From Vulcanimicrobiota bacterium (lineage in GTDB: Bacteria; Vulcanimicrobiota; Vulcanimicrobiia; Vulcanimicrobiales; Vulcanimicrobiaceae): DNA of 64,000 nucleotides. The notes under the pieces were generated by a model, which did not search any database, was not told where the DNA came from, and saw only the letters and a list, made by a program, of their open reading frames with translations. The DNA lies in the NCBI GenBank assembly GCA_003161435.1, contig PMOS01000020.1, positions 83,439 through 147,438 of the forward strand, in the 5' to 3' direction. The stretch's first letter is position 1, and every line of letters begins with the position of its first letter. Positions 44,382 to 52,199 of this stretch are shown one piece after another. A program made the translations under genes and the position numbers.

Positions 44382-45349
44382 ACTCGTTCAACCCGTTCGC
44401 GCGGATCGTCGTCGGCTACGACGAATCGGCGCCGGCCGACGCCGCGCTCGACCAAGCGCTGCTCCTGGCCGAAGAGTCCGGCGGGGAGGTCGTCATCGTG
44501 AACGTGTCGGACCTTGCGGCGGCAGCCGTGATCCCGCTACAAACGGTCGCGGGGCCGGCCGAAGGAGCGGCCGCGGCGGTCCTCGGATCCGTCGACCCGT
44601 TCCGCCGGCGCATCTTCAACCGGCTGAGCTCAATGGTGGCGGCACGATCGGTGCCGGTGACCCTGGAGTTTTCGACCAATGGACCCGCGGCGGGAATCAT
44701 CGATGCCGCGCTGCGCTGGACCGCGACCGCGATCGCGATCGGAACGCACGCGCGATCCGGTATCGCCCGAGCCGCATTGGGGAGCGTGGCCGAAGAAGTC
44801 GTGCGAACGGCGGGGGTCCCGGTCATCATCACACGCGCGGCTGCGTCGGCCAAACCGCTGCGGCGCATCGTCGTCGGCATCGATCCGGCGGAGCCGGCTT
44901 CCGATGCGGCGCTTGCGGCGATCGCGATTGCGAACGAACGGGACGTACGGCTCGTCTATGCCACCGTCGTCGACGTGAAGAGCATCCTGCAGCCGATCGC
45001 CGACGTACCGTTCGATCCCGAACCCTACGTGGCGCAGCTCAAAGCGGACGCCCGCGACGCACTCGACGCCGCGGTGCTCGACGCCAACGCGGCAGGCTCG
45101 TACCCGGATCGCGAGCTGAGCGATGCGCGGGATCCGGCGGACGGTCTGATCGACGTCGCCCGGCGCCGGCGCGCCGACGCCATCGTCGTCGGCACCCACC
45201 AGCGCGGCAACGTCGCGCGCTTCTTCCTCGGTAGCACGGCGGAGTCGGTGCTCCGGCGGAGTGACGTTCCGGTGATCGTGGTGCCGCTTGCGACCGCATC
45301 GGCGGCAACCCACGACGTTCACGCGCGGGCCGAAAGGCCGCGATGGTAA
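44378..45349 (+). CDS. Tandem universal stress protein
   Basis: 323 residues, two UspA domains with longer linkers than the other copies. Begins MNSFNPFARIVVGYDES. ATP-binding loops GTHARSGIARAALGSVAEE (first Gly of the pattern replaced by Ala) and GTHQRGNVARFFLGSTAES. Its start overlaps the phosphatase stop. It is a close paralogue of the protein at 45432 (both start with NPFARIVVGYDES). Confidence 0.88.
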   Translation: MNSFNPFARIVVGYDESAPADAALDQALLLAEESGGEVVIVNVSDLAAAAVIPLQTVAGPAEGAAAAVLGSVDPFRRRIFNRLSSMVAARSVPVTLEFSTNGPAAGIIDAALRWTATAIAIGTHARSGIARAALGSVAEEVVRTAGVPVIITRAAASAKPLRRIVVGIDPAEPASDAALAAIAIANERDVRLVYATVVDVKSILQPIADVPFDPEPYVAQLKADARDALDAAVLDANAAGSYPDRELSDARDPADGLIDVARRRRADAIVVGTHQRGNVARFFLGSTAESVLRRSDVPVIVVPLATASAATHDVHARAERPRW

Positions 45350-45381
45350 CGCCGCGCGCAGAGCTCCGTAACGTCGGGCGC

Positions 45382-45425
45382 GTTCTCAAGTTCTTCGCCG
45401 GATCGTCACGGCGCCGATCTATGCT
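45382..45425 (+). promoter_or_regulatory. Heptamer-repeat promoter of a universal stress protein gene
   Basis: GTTCTCA-N4-CTTCGCC, 20 bases (containing a third partial repeat CGTCACG at the expected position), TATGCT, 6 bases, ATG. Long-spacing class. Confidence 0.5.
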
Positions 45426-45431
45426 CGTGAA

Positions 45432-46430
45432 ATGAATGACTCGTTGCCGCATCCCGGCATGGACGCCGCCCCGGCGCGAGGGGTCAACCCGTTCGCGCGG
45501 ATCGTCGTGGGCTACGACGAGTCGCCGGCCTCGGTCGGAGCGCTCGAGAACGCGCTTGCGTATGCGACCGACTATGGCGGCGACGTGGTCGTGGTCCACG
45601 TGTCGGGCGTACCGCCCGCGGCTTCGGTCCGGCTCGAAACGGCGACTCTCACGCCCGGTACGGACCCGCGGCCGGTCCTGGAATCGGTCGGCCCGCAGAA
45701 CCATTGCCTGTACGAACGGCTGCGGCCGCGCATCGCCGATCGCGGCGTCTCCGTAACGCTCGAGTTCTGCTGGAACGAGCCGGCTGCAGGTATACTCGAT
45801 GCTGCCGTGCGGTGGAAGGCTTCCGCGATCGCCGTCGGTACCCACGGGCGCAAGGCATTGCCGCATGCGTTTCTGGGCAGCGTCGCGGAAGCGGTCGTCC
45901 AGCAAGCGCGCGTGCCGGTGGTCGTCGCTCGAGACTTCATGCCGGGCCGTATGCTCAGGCGCGTGGCCGTCGGCGTGGACCCGAACGAGCCGGTTGCAGC
46001 CGCCGTCACCTTTGCCGTCAGCCTCGCCGCCATTCGAGCGGTTCGCCTCGTGTTGTGTACGGTGATCGACACGGCGTCGCTGATGAGTCCCTCGGCCCAC
46101 ATGCCGTTCGATCCAACCCCGCTGGCGCATCAGATGCGCGCCGCGGCTCGCGATGCGCTCGACGCCGCGGTTCTCACCGTTCGGGCCGATGAAGCCTTTA
46201 CCGCGACCGAGGTCGCCGCGGCGCGTGAACCCGCCGCCGGACTCGTCGAGATCGCGCGCCGGCAGTTAGCCGACGCGATCGTGGTTGGAGCGCACCAACG
46301 CCGCGGCGTCGCTCGCCTCATGTTGGGGAGCACCGCCGAGACGCTGATGCGCATCAGCGAGGTGCCGGTGATCATCGTTCCGAGCGACGGCTCGCGGGCC
46401 GTCTCGCGCGACCACGGGTCGTCGCGCTAA
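45432..46430 (+). CDS. Tandem universal stress protein
   Basis: 332 residues, two UspA domains (GTHGRKALPHAFLGSVAEA; GAHQRRGVARLMLGSTAET). Close paralogue of the product of 44378, from which it is separated by only 82 bases, so the two arose by tandem duplication. It has its own leaderless promoter while the upstream copy is inside the GNAT-phosphatase operon. Confidence 0.88.
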   Translation: MNDSLPHPGMDAAPARGVNPFARIVVGYDESPASVGALENALAYATDYGGDVVVVHVSGVPPAASVRLETATLTPGTDPRPVLESVGPQNHCLYERLRPRIADRGVSVTLEFCWNEPAAGILDAAVRWKASAIAVGTHGRKALPHAFLGSVAEAVVQQARVPVVVARDFMPGRMLRRVAVGVDPNEPVAAAVTFAVSLAAIRAVRLVLCTVIDTASLMSPSAHMPFDPTPLAHQMRAAARDALDAAVLTVRADEAFTATEVAAAREPAAGLVEIARRQLADAIVVGAHQRRGVARLMLGSTAETLMRISEVPVIIVPSDGSRAVSRDHGSSR

Positions 46431-46539
46431 AGGGTAGGGCACCCGAGCTCCCGCACCGGAGCCGATCCCAGGGGCTTGGGGAACCGGATCACGCGCCGCC
46501 GAACCAGGTTACCGGCAGCCCGCGCCGGATCAGTACGCA

Positions 46540-48768
46540 TTGAAGAATCCTGAACAGCTTCGTCTCTTCGTCGAGGCGGCTCCTATGGCGGCCGTCGTCG
46601 CCGACGCCTCCGGGGCCGTCGTGCTCGCCAACGAGCGCGCCGCGATGCTCTTCGATTGCGAGCGTGAAGCGCTCATCGGACGCGGTCTGGGGAGCTTGAT
46701 CCCAGGCATCGGGGCGAACGGGCAGCAAAGCCGCGATCTCGTCGCCGTGCGGGCGGGCGAAGGTACGGTCCCGGTCGAGGTCGCGCTCAACCGCATCTCG
46801 ATCGCGGACGGCGAGTTCTCGCTCGTCGCGCTCGTCGACATCAGCGAGCGCCGCAGCGCCGAAGAACACCTGCGTCTCGTCGTCGAGGGTGCTCCCAACG
46901 CGAACGTCGTCGTCGATGACGCCGGCCGCATTACGCTGGTCAACGCGCAGACGGAACGGCTGTTCGGTTACGACCGCGTCGAGCTGTTGGGGATGCCGGT
47001 CGACCTGCTCGTGCCCGAACGATTTCGCACCGGGCACGGTGCATTGCGCGTGGCATACCACGGGACGGCGAGTCCGCGACTCATGGGCGCCGGCCGCGAC
47101 CTCTACTGCTTGCGCAAGGACGGTACGGAGGTGCCCGTCGAGATCGGTCTCAACCCGATCCGCACGCCCAAGGGCGATTTCGTGTTGGCGTCGGTCATCG
47201 ACATCACCGAGCGCAAGCTCTTGGAGGAGTTGCGACGCGAGCGCGATCGAGCGGTCGACGCTTCGCAACTCAAGTCGCAGTTCGTCGCGACGATGAGCCA
47301 CGAGCTGCGAACGCCGCTCAATGCGATCATCGCCGCGGCCGAGCTGCTCACGAGCACCGATCTCGACTCGTTGCAGCGCTCCTACACCGAGGCGATCGAC
47401 GAGTCGGCTGAAGCCCTGCTCGCCGTCATCAGCAGCATCCTGGACTTCTCGAAGATCGAAGCCGGCAAGCTCGACCTCGAGATGCGGACGTTCGACCTCG
47501 AGGGGCTGGTCGAAGGCGCCGCCGGCGTGCTCGCGTCGCAGGTGCGGCAAAAAGGATTGCGTCTTCACGTCTACGTCGATCCGTCGATCCCGGGCGTCGT
47601 TCGCGGCGACGCCGACCGCCTGCGGCAGATTCTGCTCAACCTCGTCTCCAACGCCGTAAAGTTCACTGCCGAAGGGAAAATCTTCGTGCGAGCACTGCCG
47701 GTGGAGACGTCGAGCCGGCATGCTTTGGTGCGGTTCGAGGTGGAGGACACGGGTATTGGCATCGAGCCCGATGCCGTCGCGAAGCTGTTCGAGCCGTTCG
47801 TGCAGGCCGACGGCTCGTCGTCGCGCCGGTTCGGCGGAACGGGCTTGGGACTCTCGATCAGCAAGCGACTCGTCGAGCTCATGAACGGAGAGATCGGGGT
47901 GACGACCGAGGCCGGCCGCGGCTCCGTGTTCTGGTTCACGGCGGAGTTCGGACGGCCGAGCGCCGTCGTTCCGAGCCGGCGGCTCTTCGGTGTGCGCGCG
48001 CTGCTCGTCTCGACCGATCAGGTCTTCAAAGACATCGCAGGACGATATGCCGAGGCCTGGGGAATCGCGACCCATTCGGCGGCCGACGGCGTCGCGGCGC
48101 TCGAGATCATCCAAGGCAGGAACGCAGCGGAACGGAACGAGGACTGGATTGCGATCGTCGACGTCGAGACCGTGGATGTCGAAGCGACGGTGCGGCTGCT
48201 CACCGCGCACGGCATGCCGGCGCGAAGCGTACTGCGCGCGGGCGCCGGCGAGCGTCTCGCCAGGCCGGTGCGCCACTCCCAGCTCTTCGATTCCATCGTC
48301 CAAGCGCTCGAGGAGCCGGGCCCCATTACCTATACGACCGCAGCTAGTCAGCGCTCGAGCGGCGCCTCGTCCACGCGAAAGATCTTGGTCGCCGAAGACA
48401 ATGCGGCGCTGCAGCAGATCCTCGCGCAGCAGCTCGCGCATCTCGACGTTTCCGCGACGATCGTCGGCAACGGAGCCGAAGCGGTCGCGGCGCTCGCGCG
48501 CGAGCCGTTCGCGCTGGTGTTCATGGATTGTCACATGCCCGAGTTGGACGGCTTCGCCGCGACGCGCGCCATTCGCGACGCGGAGAGGGCGACCGGCGCG
48601 CATGTGCCGATCATCGCGATGACGGCCAACGCGTTCAAGGAAGACCGCGAAGCGTGTCTGGCGATCGGGATGGACGATTATCTTGCGAAGCCGGTGCGGT
48701 TGGCCGACCTGCGGGACGCCCTCAGCCGCTGGATCCCCGAGCGAGAGCGAGAGCCGGAACCGACCTGA
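46540..48768 (+). CDS. Hybrid sensor histidine kinase (PAS-PAS-HisKA-HATPase-REC-REC)
   Basis: 742 residues, no membrane segments. Two PAS domains (about 5-115 and 115-235), HisKA with MSHELRTPLNAI (phospho-His), HATPase with NLVSNAVKFT, DTGIGIEP and GTGLGLSI boxes, a degenerate receiver at about 490-600 with only VDVETVDV in place of a clean phospho-Asp site, and a canonical C-terminal receiver with VFMDCHMPELDG. A TTG start is assumed; no ATG or ribosome site fits better. It is the only full sensor kinase near the response regulator at 51498, a possible partner. Confidence 0.85.
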   Translation: MKNPEQLRLFVEAAPMAAVVADASGAVVLANERAAMLFDCEREALIGRGLGSLIPGIGANGQQSRDLVAVRAGEGTVPVEVALNRISIADGEFSLVALVDISERRSAEEHLRLVVEGAPNANVVVDDAGRITLVNAQTERLFGYDRVELLGMPVDLLVPERFRTGHGALRVAYHGTASPRLMGAGRDLYCLRKDGTEVPVEIGLNPIRTPKGDFVLASVIDITERKLLEELRRERDRAVDASQLKSQFVATMSHELRTPLNAIIAAAELLTSTDLDSLQRSYTEAIDESAEALLAVISSILDFSKIEAGKLDLEMRTFDLEGLVEGAAGVLASQVRQKGLRLHVYVDPSIPGVVRGDADRLRQILLNLVSNAVKFTAEGKIFVRALPVETSSRHALVRFEVEDTGIGIEPDAVAKLFEPFVQADGSSSRRFGGTGLGLSISKRLVELMNGEIGVTTEAGRGSVFWFTAEFGRPSAVVPSRRLFGVRALLVSTDQVFKDIAGRYAEAWGIATHSAADGVAALEIIQGRNAAERNEDWIAIVDVETVDVEATVRLLTAHGMPARSVLRAGAGERLARPVRHSQLFDSIVQALEEPGPITYTTAASQRSSGASSTRKILVAEDNAALQQILAQQLAHLDVSATIVGNGAEAVAALAREPFALVFMDCHMPELDGFAATRAIRDAERATGAHVPIIAMTANAFKEDREACLAIGMDDYLAKPVRLADLRDALSRWIPEREREPEPT

Positions 48769-48805
48769 GTCCGAAGTGTGGCCGGGCGGCCGCGCTTCAC
48801 GAGGT

Positions 48806-48838
48806 TTTCACAAAGCGTTCTCATGCCTCGTCGAACAT
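48806..48838 (+). promoter_or_regulatory. Heptamer-repeat promoter of the BON gene
   Basis: TTTCACA-N4-GTTCTCA, 9 bases, GAACAT (imperfect -10). The BON ATG is about 57 bases further on and has its own ribosome site (AGAGGA), so this message has a leader. Confidence 0.42.
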
Positions 48839-48894
48839 GAGCGTGCCGAGTCGCGCTCGCGGTCCGGCACTCATCACACGAAGAAGAGGAAACC

Positions 48895-49548
48895 ATGAAA
48901 CCCGACCTGACTCTGCAAGAGGACGTAGCCGAAGAGCTCGCGTTCGATCCCAGCGTCGATGCCGCCGCGATCGGCGTCGCAGCGAAGGACGGCGTCGTGA
49001 CGCTCACCGGAAAGGTGCCGAGTTTCTCCGACAAGTTCGCAGCCGAAAAGGCGGCGAAGCGCGTGGCCGGAGTGCGCGGGATCGCTCCCGAGATCGAAGT
49101 CGTGCTGCCCGCTTTCCGCCGCCGCGACGATGCCGACATCGCAGCCGCGGCGCTGAACGTGCTTCAGTGGAACGATACGATTCCGCGCGACGCGATCACG
49201 ATCAAAGTCGAGCAGGGCTGGCTGACGCTCGAAGGGCACGTCGAGTGGCAGTTCCAGAAGGAAAACGCCGAACACGCGGTGAGACATCTGATCGGCGTGC
49301 GCGGCGTCTTCAACGCCATCACGGTGACGCCGCGCGTCAAGAGCATCGACGTGGAGAACAAGATCCGCAAGACGTTCGAGCGCAGCGCCGACATCGACGC
49401 TTCGCGGGTATACGCCGAAACCCACGACGGAACGGTGACGCTGCGCGGCGCCGTCCGCACGTGGAGCGAGCGCGACGACGCGAGCCGCGCAGCGTACGCC
49501 GTCCCGGGGGTTTCCACCGTCGAAAACCTTACCGCGGTCGGCGTCTGA
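48895..49548 (+). CDS. Triple BON-domain protein
   Basis: 217 residues made of three BON domains (about 3-70, 78-147 and 148-217), each with a V-T-L-x-G strand (VVTLTGKV, WLTLEGHV, TVTLRGAV). No signal peptide, so cytoplasmic like YgaU/OsmY-type stress proteins without export. BON domains bind membranes or ligands and are induced by osmotic and other stress. Good ribosome site AGAGGAAACC before the ATG. Confidence 0.88.
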   Translation: MKPDLTLQEDVAEELAFDPSVDAAAIGVAAKDGVVTLTGKVPSFSDKFAAEKAAKRVAGVRGIAPEIEVVLPAFRRRDDADIAAAALNVLQWNDTIPRDAITIKVEQGWLTLEGHVEWQFQKENAEHAVRHLIGVRGVFNAITVTPRVKSIDVENKIRKTFERSADIDASRVYAETHDGTVTLRGAVRTWSERDDASRAAYAVPGVSTVENLTAVGV

Positions 49549-49572
49549 TCGTCGCGCTGCGAGCCTCGTAGA

Positions 49573-49603
49573 CCGAACGCGCCGCCTCGAGCGGCGCGTT
49601 CGG
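49573..49603. terminator. Bidirectional hairpin between convergent genes
   Basis: Perfect 13-bp stem (CCGAACGCGCCGC paired with GCGGCGCGTTCGG) with a 5-base loop, placed between the stops of the BON gene and the triheme cytochrome gene. No T-run on either side; likely a shared terminator. Confidence 0.65.
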
Positions 49604-49614
49604 GCGCGAAGGCG

Positions 49615-50652
49615 CTATTTCACGGCGTCGACGTCTTGTTCGGTGACCGGGCCGCCTTTGTTGCCCCATGACGAACGGACGAACGTCATCACGGCCGCGA
49701 TGTCTCCCGGCGAGAGCTGACCCTTCCAGGACGGCATCATGCTGCGCCCGTGCTCGATCACCGCGGCCATCCCGGCGGGACTCGCCGCGTTGACCAGCGC
49801 GTCGCCGGCCAGCGCCGGGAACGCGCCGCGCCCGCCGCCTTGGCCGTTCGCCCCGTGGCAGGCCACACACTTCGCGCTGTAGATCGACGCGCCGACCGCC
49901 GTCAGCACGGGCGCCCCGGCCGCCGCCACCTGTTGTTCGGTAACACCGGACGCCTTGTTCGTCCAGGCGGAGCGCACGTACGTGGCGACCGCCGCAATGT
50001 CGGCGTTCGAGAGTTGACCTTTCCAGGTCGGCATCTTTCCGTTGTACGTCGTACCGTTCACGACCAGCGGGCCCGACCGGCCGTTGACGATCGTCGCGAT
50101 CATCCCCTTCGGATCGGCCGCGACGACGTCCGGGTTCCCGCTGAGCGGCGGATACGCGCTGGAGCCTTGGCCGGACGCCTGATGGCACGCCGCGCACTTC
50201 GCCGCAAATATCTGCCTCCCGCTGAACGCGACGGGGTTGCGCGCGACGGCGACCTGATCGGCGGTGACCGCCGCCGCCTTGTTGGTCCAAGCGGAACGAA
50301 CGTAGGTGAGCACGGCGGCGATGTCGTCGTTGGAGAGCTGGTCCTTCCACGCGGGCATCGCACCGCTGAACGTCTTTCCGTTCACGTGGATCGGGCCGCT
50401 GCGGCCGTTGAGCACCGTCGCGATCGCCGTCGCCGTGTCGGCCGACGTCACGTCGGCGTTCCCCGCCAACGGCGGATACGGCCCGGCGCCCGCACCGTTC
50501 GCTTGGTGGCACGCGGCACATTTCGAAGCGAAGATCGCGCTCCCGTCCGGTGATGCTGCCGCGGCGGTCGGTGAGGCACCGCGACCGTAGATCGTCGCCA
50601 CGACGGCGGCGAAGATGGCGAACGCGATGGCGCTCGAGGCTCGTCGGCTCAC
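49615..50652 (-). CDS. Exported triheme c-type cytochrome
   Basis: 345 residues. A hydrophobic N-terminus (SSAIAFAIFAAVVATIY) acts as signal or anchor. Three homologous modules of about 100 residues follow, each with one C-x-x-C-H haem site (CAACH near 45, CAACH near 145, CVACH near 245), a GxGxxxYPPLxG segment, an axial Met in MPxWKxQLS and an end DIAAVxTYVRSAW. The GTG start has GGAGGA upstream. It converges with the BON gene across a hairpin and diverges from an SRPBCC gene. Confidence 0.9.
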   Translation of the reverse strand: MSRRASSAIAFAIFAAVVATIYGRGASPTAAAASPDGSAIFASKCAACHQANGAGAGPYPPLAGNADVTSADTATAIATVLNGRSGPIHVNGKTFSGAMPAWKDQLSNDDIAAVLTYVRSAWTNKAAAVTADQVAVARNPVAFSGRQIFAAKCAACHQASGQGSSAYPPLSGNPDVVAADPKGMIATIVNGRSGPLVVNGTTYNGKMPTWKGQLSNADIAAVATYVRSAWTNKASGVTEQQVAAAGAPVLTAVGASIYSAKCVACHGANGQGGGRGAFPALAGDALVNAASPAGMAAVIEHGRSMMPSWKGQLSPGDIAAVMTFVRSSWGNKGGPVTEQDVDAVK

Positions 50653-50788
50653 GCGGTCTTCCTCCGGGGCGATGCGGCCGCCGTTCGACCGGCGGGCCAG
50701 ACAGAAGTAGCACGTCGGCTCCCACAATGCCTGCGACGTTCTTGGCGCGGCCTCTTGTGAATGCGGCGTTCACATCGCGGTCATCGCC

Positions 50789-50821
50789 GTTCGCAGCACG
50801 TTCTGACGATGGTCCTATACT
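50789..50821 (+). promoter_or_regulatory. Heptamer-repeat promoter of uORF and SRPBCC gene
   Basis: GTTCGCA-N4-GTTCTGA, 9 bases, TATACT, 7 bases, ATG of a 17-residue upstream ORF. Short-spacing class with the best -10 element of the set. A further pair in inverted form (GTGAA...TTCAC) lies upstream at about 50754-50773. Confidence 0.55.
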
Positions 50822-50828
50822 AGCGGTC

Positions 50829-50882
50829 ATGGACGCCGCGCGTTCATGGTGGATGCTGCCGAGCGCAAAGCCCAAAGGATAG
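50829..50882 (+). CDS. 17-residue leaderless upstream ORF
   Basis: ATG placed 7 bases after TATACT, as in other leaderless genes here. Encodes MDAARSWWMLPSAKPKG and stops 5 bases before the ATG of the SRPBCC gene at 50888, in a different frame. It could couple translation to the next gene or act as a regulatory peptide; whether the peptide is made is untested. Confidence 0.35.
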   Translation: MDAARSWWMLPSAKPKG

Positions 50883-50887
50883 AAAGC

Positions 50888-51307
50888 ATGAGTACGATAC
50901 GCGAGTTCACCACGGTGGCATGCCCGTTCGACAAAGTGCCCGAGCGGCTCGTCGCGCACTTCGACGGCGGTGACGCGATCTTGCCGTTGCGCGTTCGGAT
51001 CGGCGAGTTCAAGGTCGAGCGCGACGTCGAGTTCCACCTCAAGAGCAAGCCCGCGTATCCGGGGTACGAGCTGCTCGACGTCTCGTGGTCGCCGAAGAAT
51101 GGCGGTCCGTATCCGACCTTCAGCGGCACGCTCAGCGTAGGGGAAGATGCGGTCGGATGGAGCCGCCTGGAAATCGACGGGACCTACAAGCCGCCGTTCG
51201 GCGTCGTCGGTGCGGCCTTCGATGCCGCCCTGGGGAACCGTATCGCGCAGGGCACGGCAGTCGAGCTGTTGGCGGAGCTCAAGCGGATTCTGTCCTCGCC
51301 GAACTGA
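50888..51307 (+). CDS. SRPBCC-like protein, six-copy family (copy A)
   Basis: 139 residues. START/SRPBCC-like beginning MSTIREFTTVACPFDKVPER with signature IDGTYKPPFGVVGAAFDAAL then NRIAQGTAVELLAELKRI. It differs from the product of 54101 at only about 20 of 139 positions in my alignment, so the two are recent duplicates. Preceded by a 17-residue upstream ORF and a heptamer-repeat promoter. Function unknown. Confidence 0.68.
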   Translation: MSTIREFTTVACPFDKVPERLVAHFDGGDAILPLRVRIGEFKVERDVEFHLKSKPAYPGYELLDVSWSPKNGGPYPTFSGTLSVGEDAVGWSRLEIDGTYKPPFGVVGAAFDAALGNRIAQGTAVELLAELKRILSSPN

Positions 51308-51402
51308 GCTGCCGCCGTCCCGGACCAGTCGCGGCGCCTGCGTCGACGCAGGCATGGCGGATGAGCCGATTGGGGCGGCCGCGGCGAAAGGTGTGAACGT
51401 CC

Positions 51403-51436
51403 GTTCCGCCGGCCGTTCGCTTCCGGATCGTAGCAT
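51403..51436 (+). promoter_or_regulatory. Heptamer-repeat promoter of the response regulator gene
   Basis: GTTCCGC-N5-GTTCGCT, 9 bases, TAGCAT. The spacer between repeats is one base longer than usual (12-bp period). A short leaderless frame from GTG 51443 overlaps the start of the regulator. If real, the site would mean the regulator controls itself. Confidence 0.4.
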
Positions 51437-51497
51437 CGAACGGTGATGGACCTTCCCGAACGGGGACTCGCCGCGGCCCGGCAAGAAATGCGACGAA

Positions 51498-52199
51498 GTG
51501 GTAACGATCTCGAGCCGCGAGGTGCTCCTCGTCGATGACGAGCCGGGGCTGATGGACGTCCTCGAGCAGTATTTGCGCGACGAGGGCTTCGGCGTATTGC
51601 GCGCCGTCGACGGTCCGTCGGCGGTCGAGACGTTCAAGCGCGAGCTGCCCGTCGTCGTCGTGCTCGACCTCAACCTACCGGGCTTTCCGGGGACCGAAGT
51701 GCTGCGCCGAATCCGGGAGATCTGCGACGTGCCGATCATCATGCTGACCGCGCGCGTTGCGGAGGTCGATCGCGTCGTCGGTCTCGAGCTCGGTGCGGAC
51801 GACTACGTCGCCAAACCGTTCAGCCCGCGCGAGGTCGTCGCCCGCGTAAAGAGCGTGCTTCGTCGAACGGAGCGCGGCGAAGGCAGCGCGCCGTCGCGAG
51901 AGAAACGCGTCGGCGCCATCGCGATCGACGTGCTGGCGCATGAGGTTCGCGTCGAAGGCAAGCTGGTGACGCTCACGCCGACGCAGTTCAAGATCCTCGA
52001 CGTGCTCGCGTCGCACGTCGGGCAGACGCTCACCCGGGACCAGTTGCTCGAGCGCGTAACCTCCGACGGCGATGTCTTCGACCGGACCCTGGACCGCCAC
52101 ATCGCGAACCTCCGCGCGCGCGTAGAACCGAATCCGTCGAACCCGCGGTACATCGTGACGGTCTTCGGCGTCGGCTACAAGATGGTCGACCCCTCGTGA
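51498..52199 (+). CDS. OmpR/PhoB-family response regulator
   Basis: 233 residues. Receiver domain at 1-120 with VLLVDDEPGLM, phospho-Asp in VVVLDLNLPGFPGTE, Thr in MLTARVAEVD and Lys in DDYVAKPFS. Winged-helix effector at about 135-230 (LTPTQFKILDVLASHVGQTL, RHIANLRARVEPNPSNPRYI). Proteins of this class bind direct repeats with an 11-bp period, matching the heptamer pairs seen across this region, so it is the best candidate for their regulator. The stop overlaps the DHp-like gene. Confidence 0.9.
   Translation: MVTISSREVLLVDDEPGLMDVLEQYLRDEGFGVLRAVDGPSAVETFKRELPVVVVLDLNLPGFPGTEVLRRIREICDVPIIMLTARVAEVDRVVGLELGADDYVAKPFSPREVVARVKSVLRRTERGEGSAPSREKRVGAIAIDVLAHEVRVEGKLVTLTPTQFKILDVLASHVGQTLTRDQLLERVTSDGDVFDRTLDRHIANLRARVEPNPSNPRYIVTVFGVGYKMVDPS

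Noticed and set aside
46489-48603. Long leftward frame (about 700 codons) opposite the sensor kinase
   Set aside because: Arg/Asp-rich product with no domain pattern; it is the reverse complement of an intact hybrid kinase, a usual artefact in high-G+C DNA.
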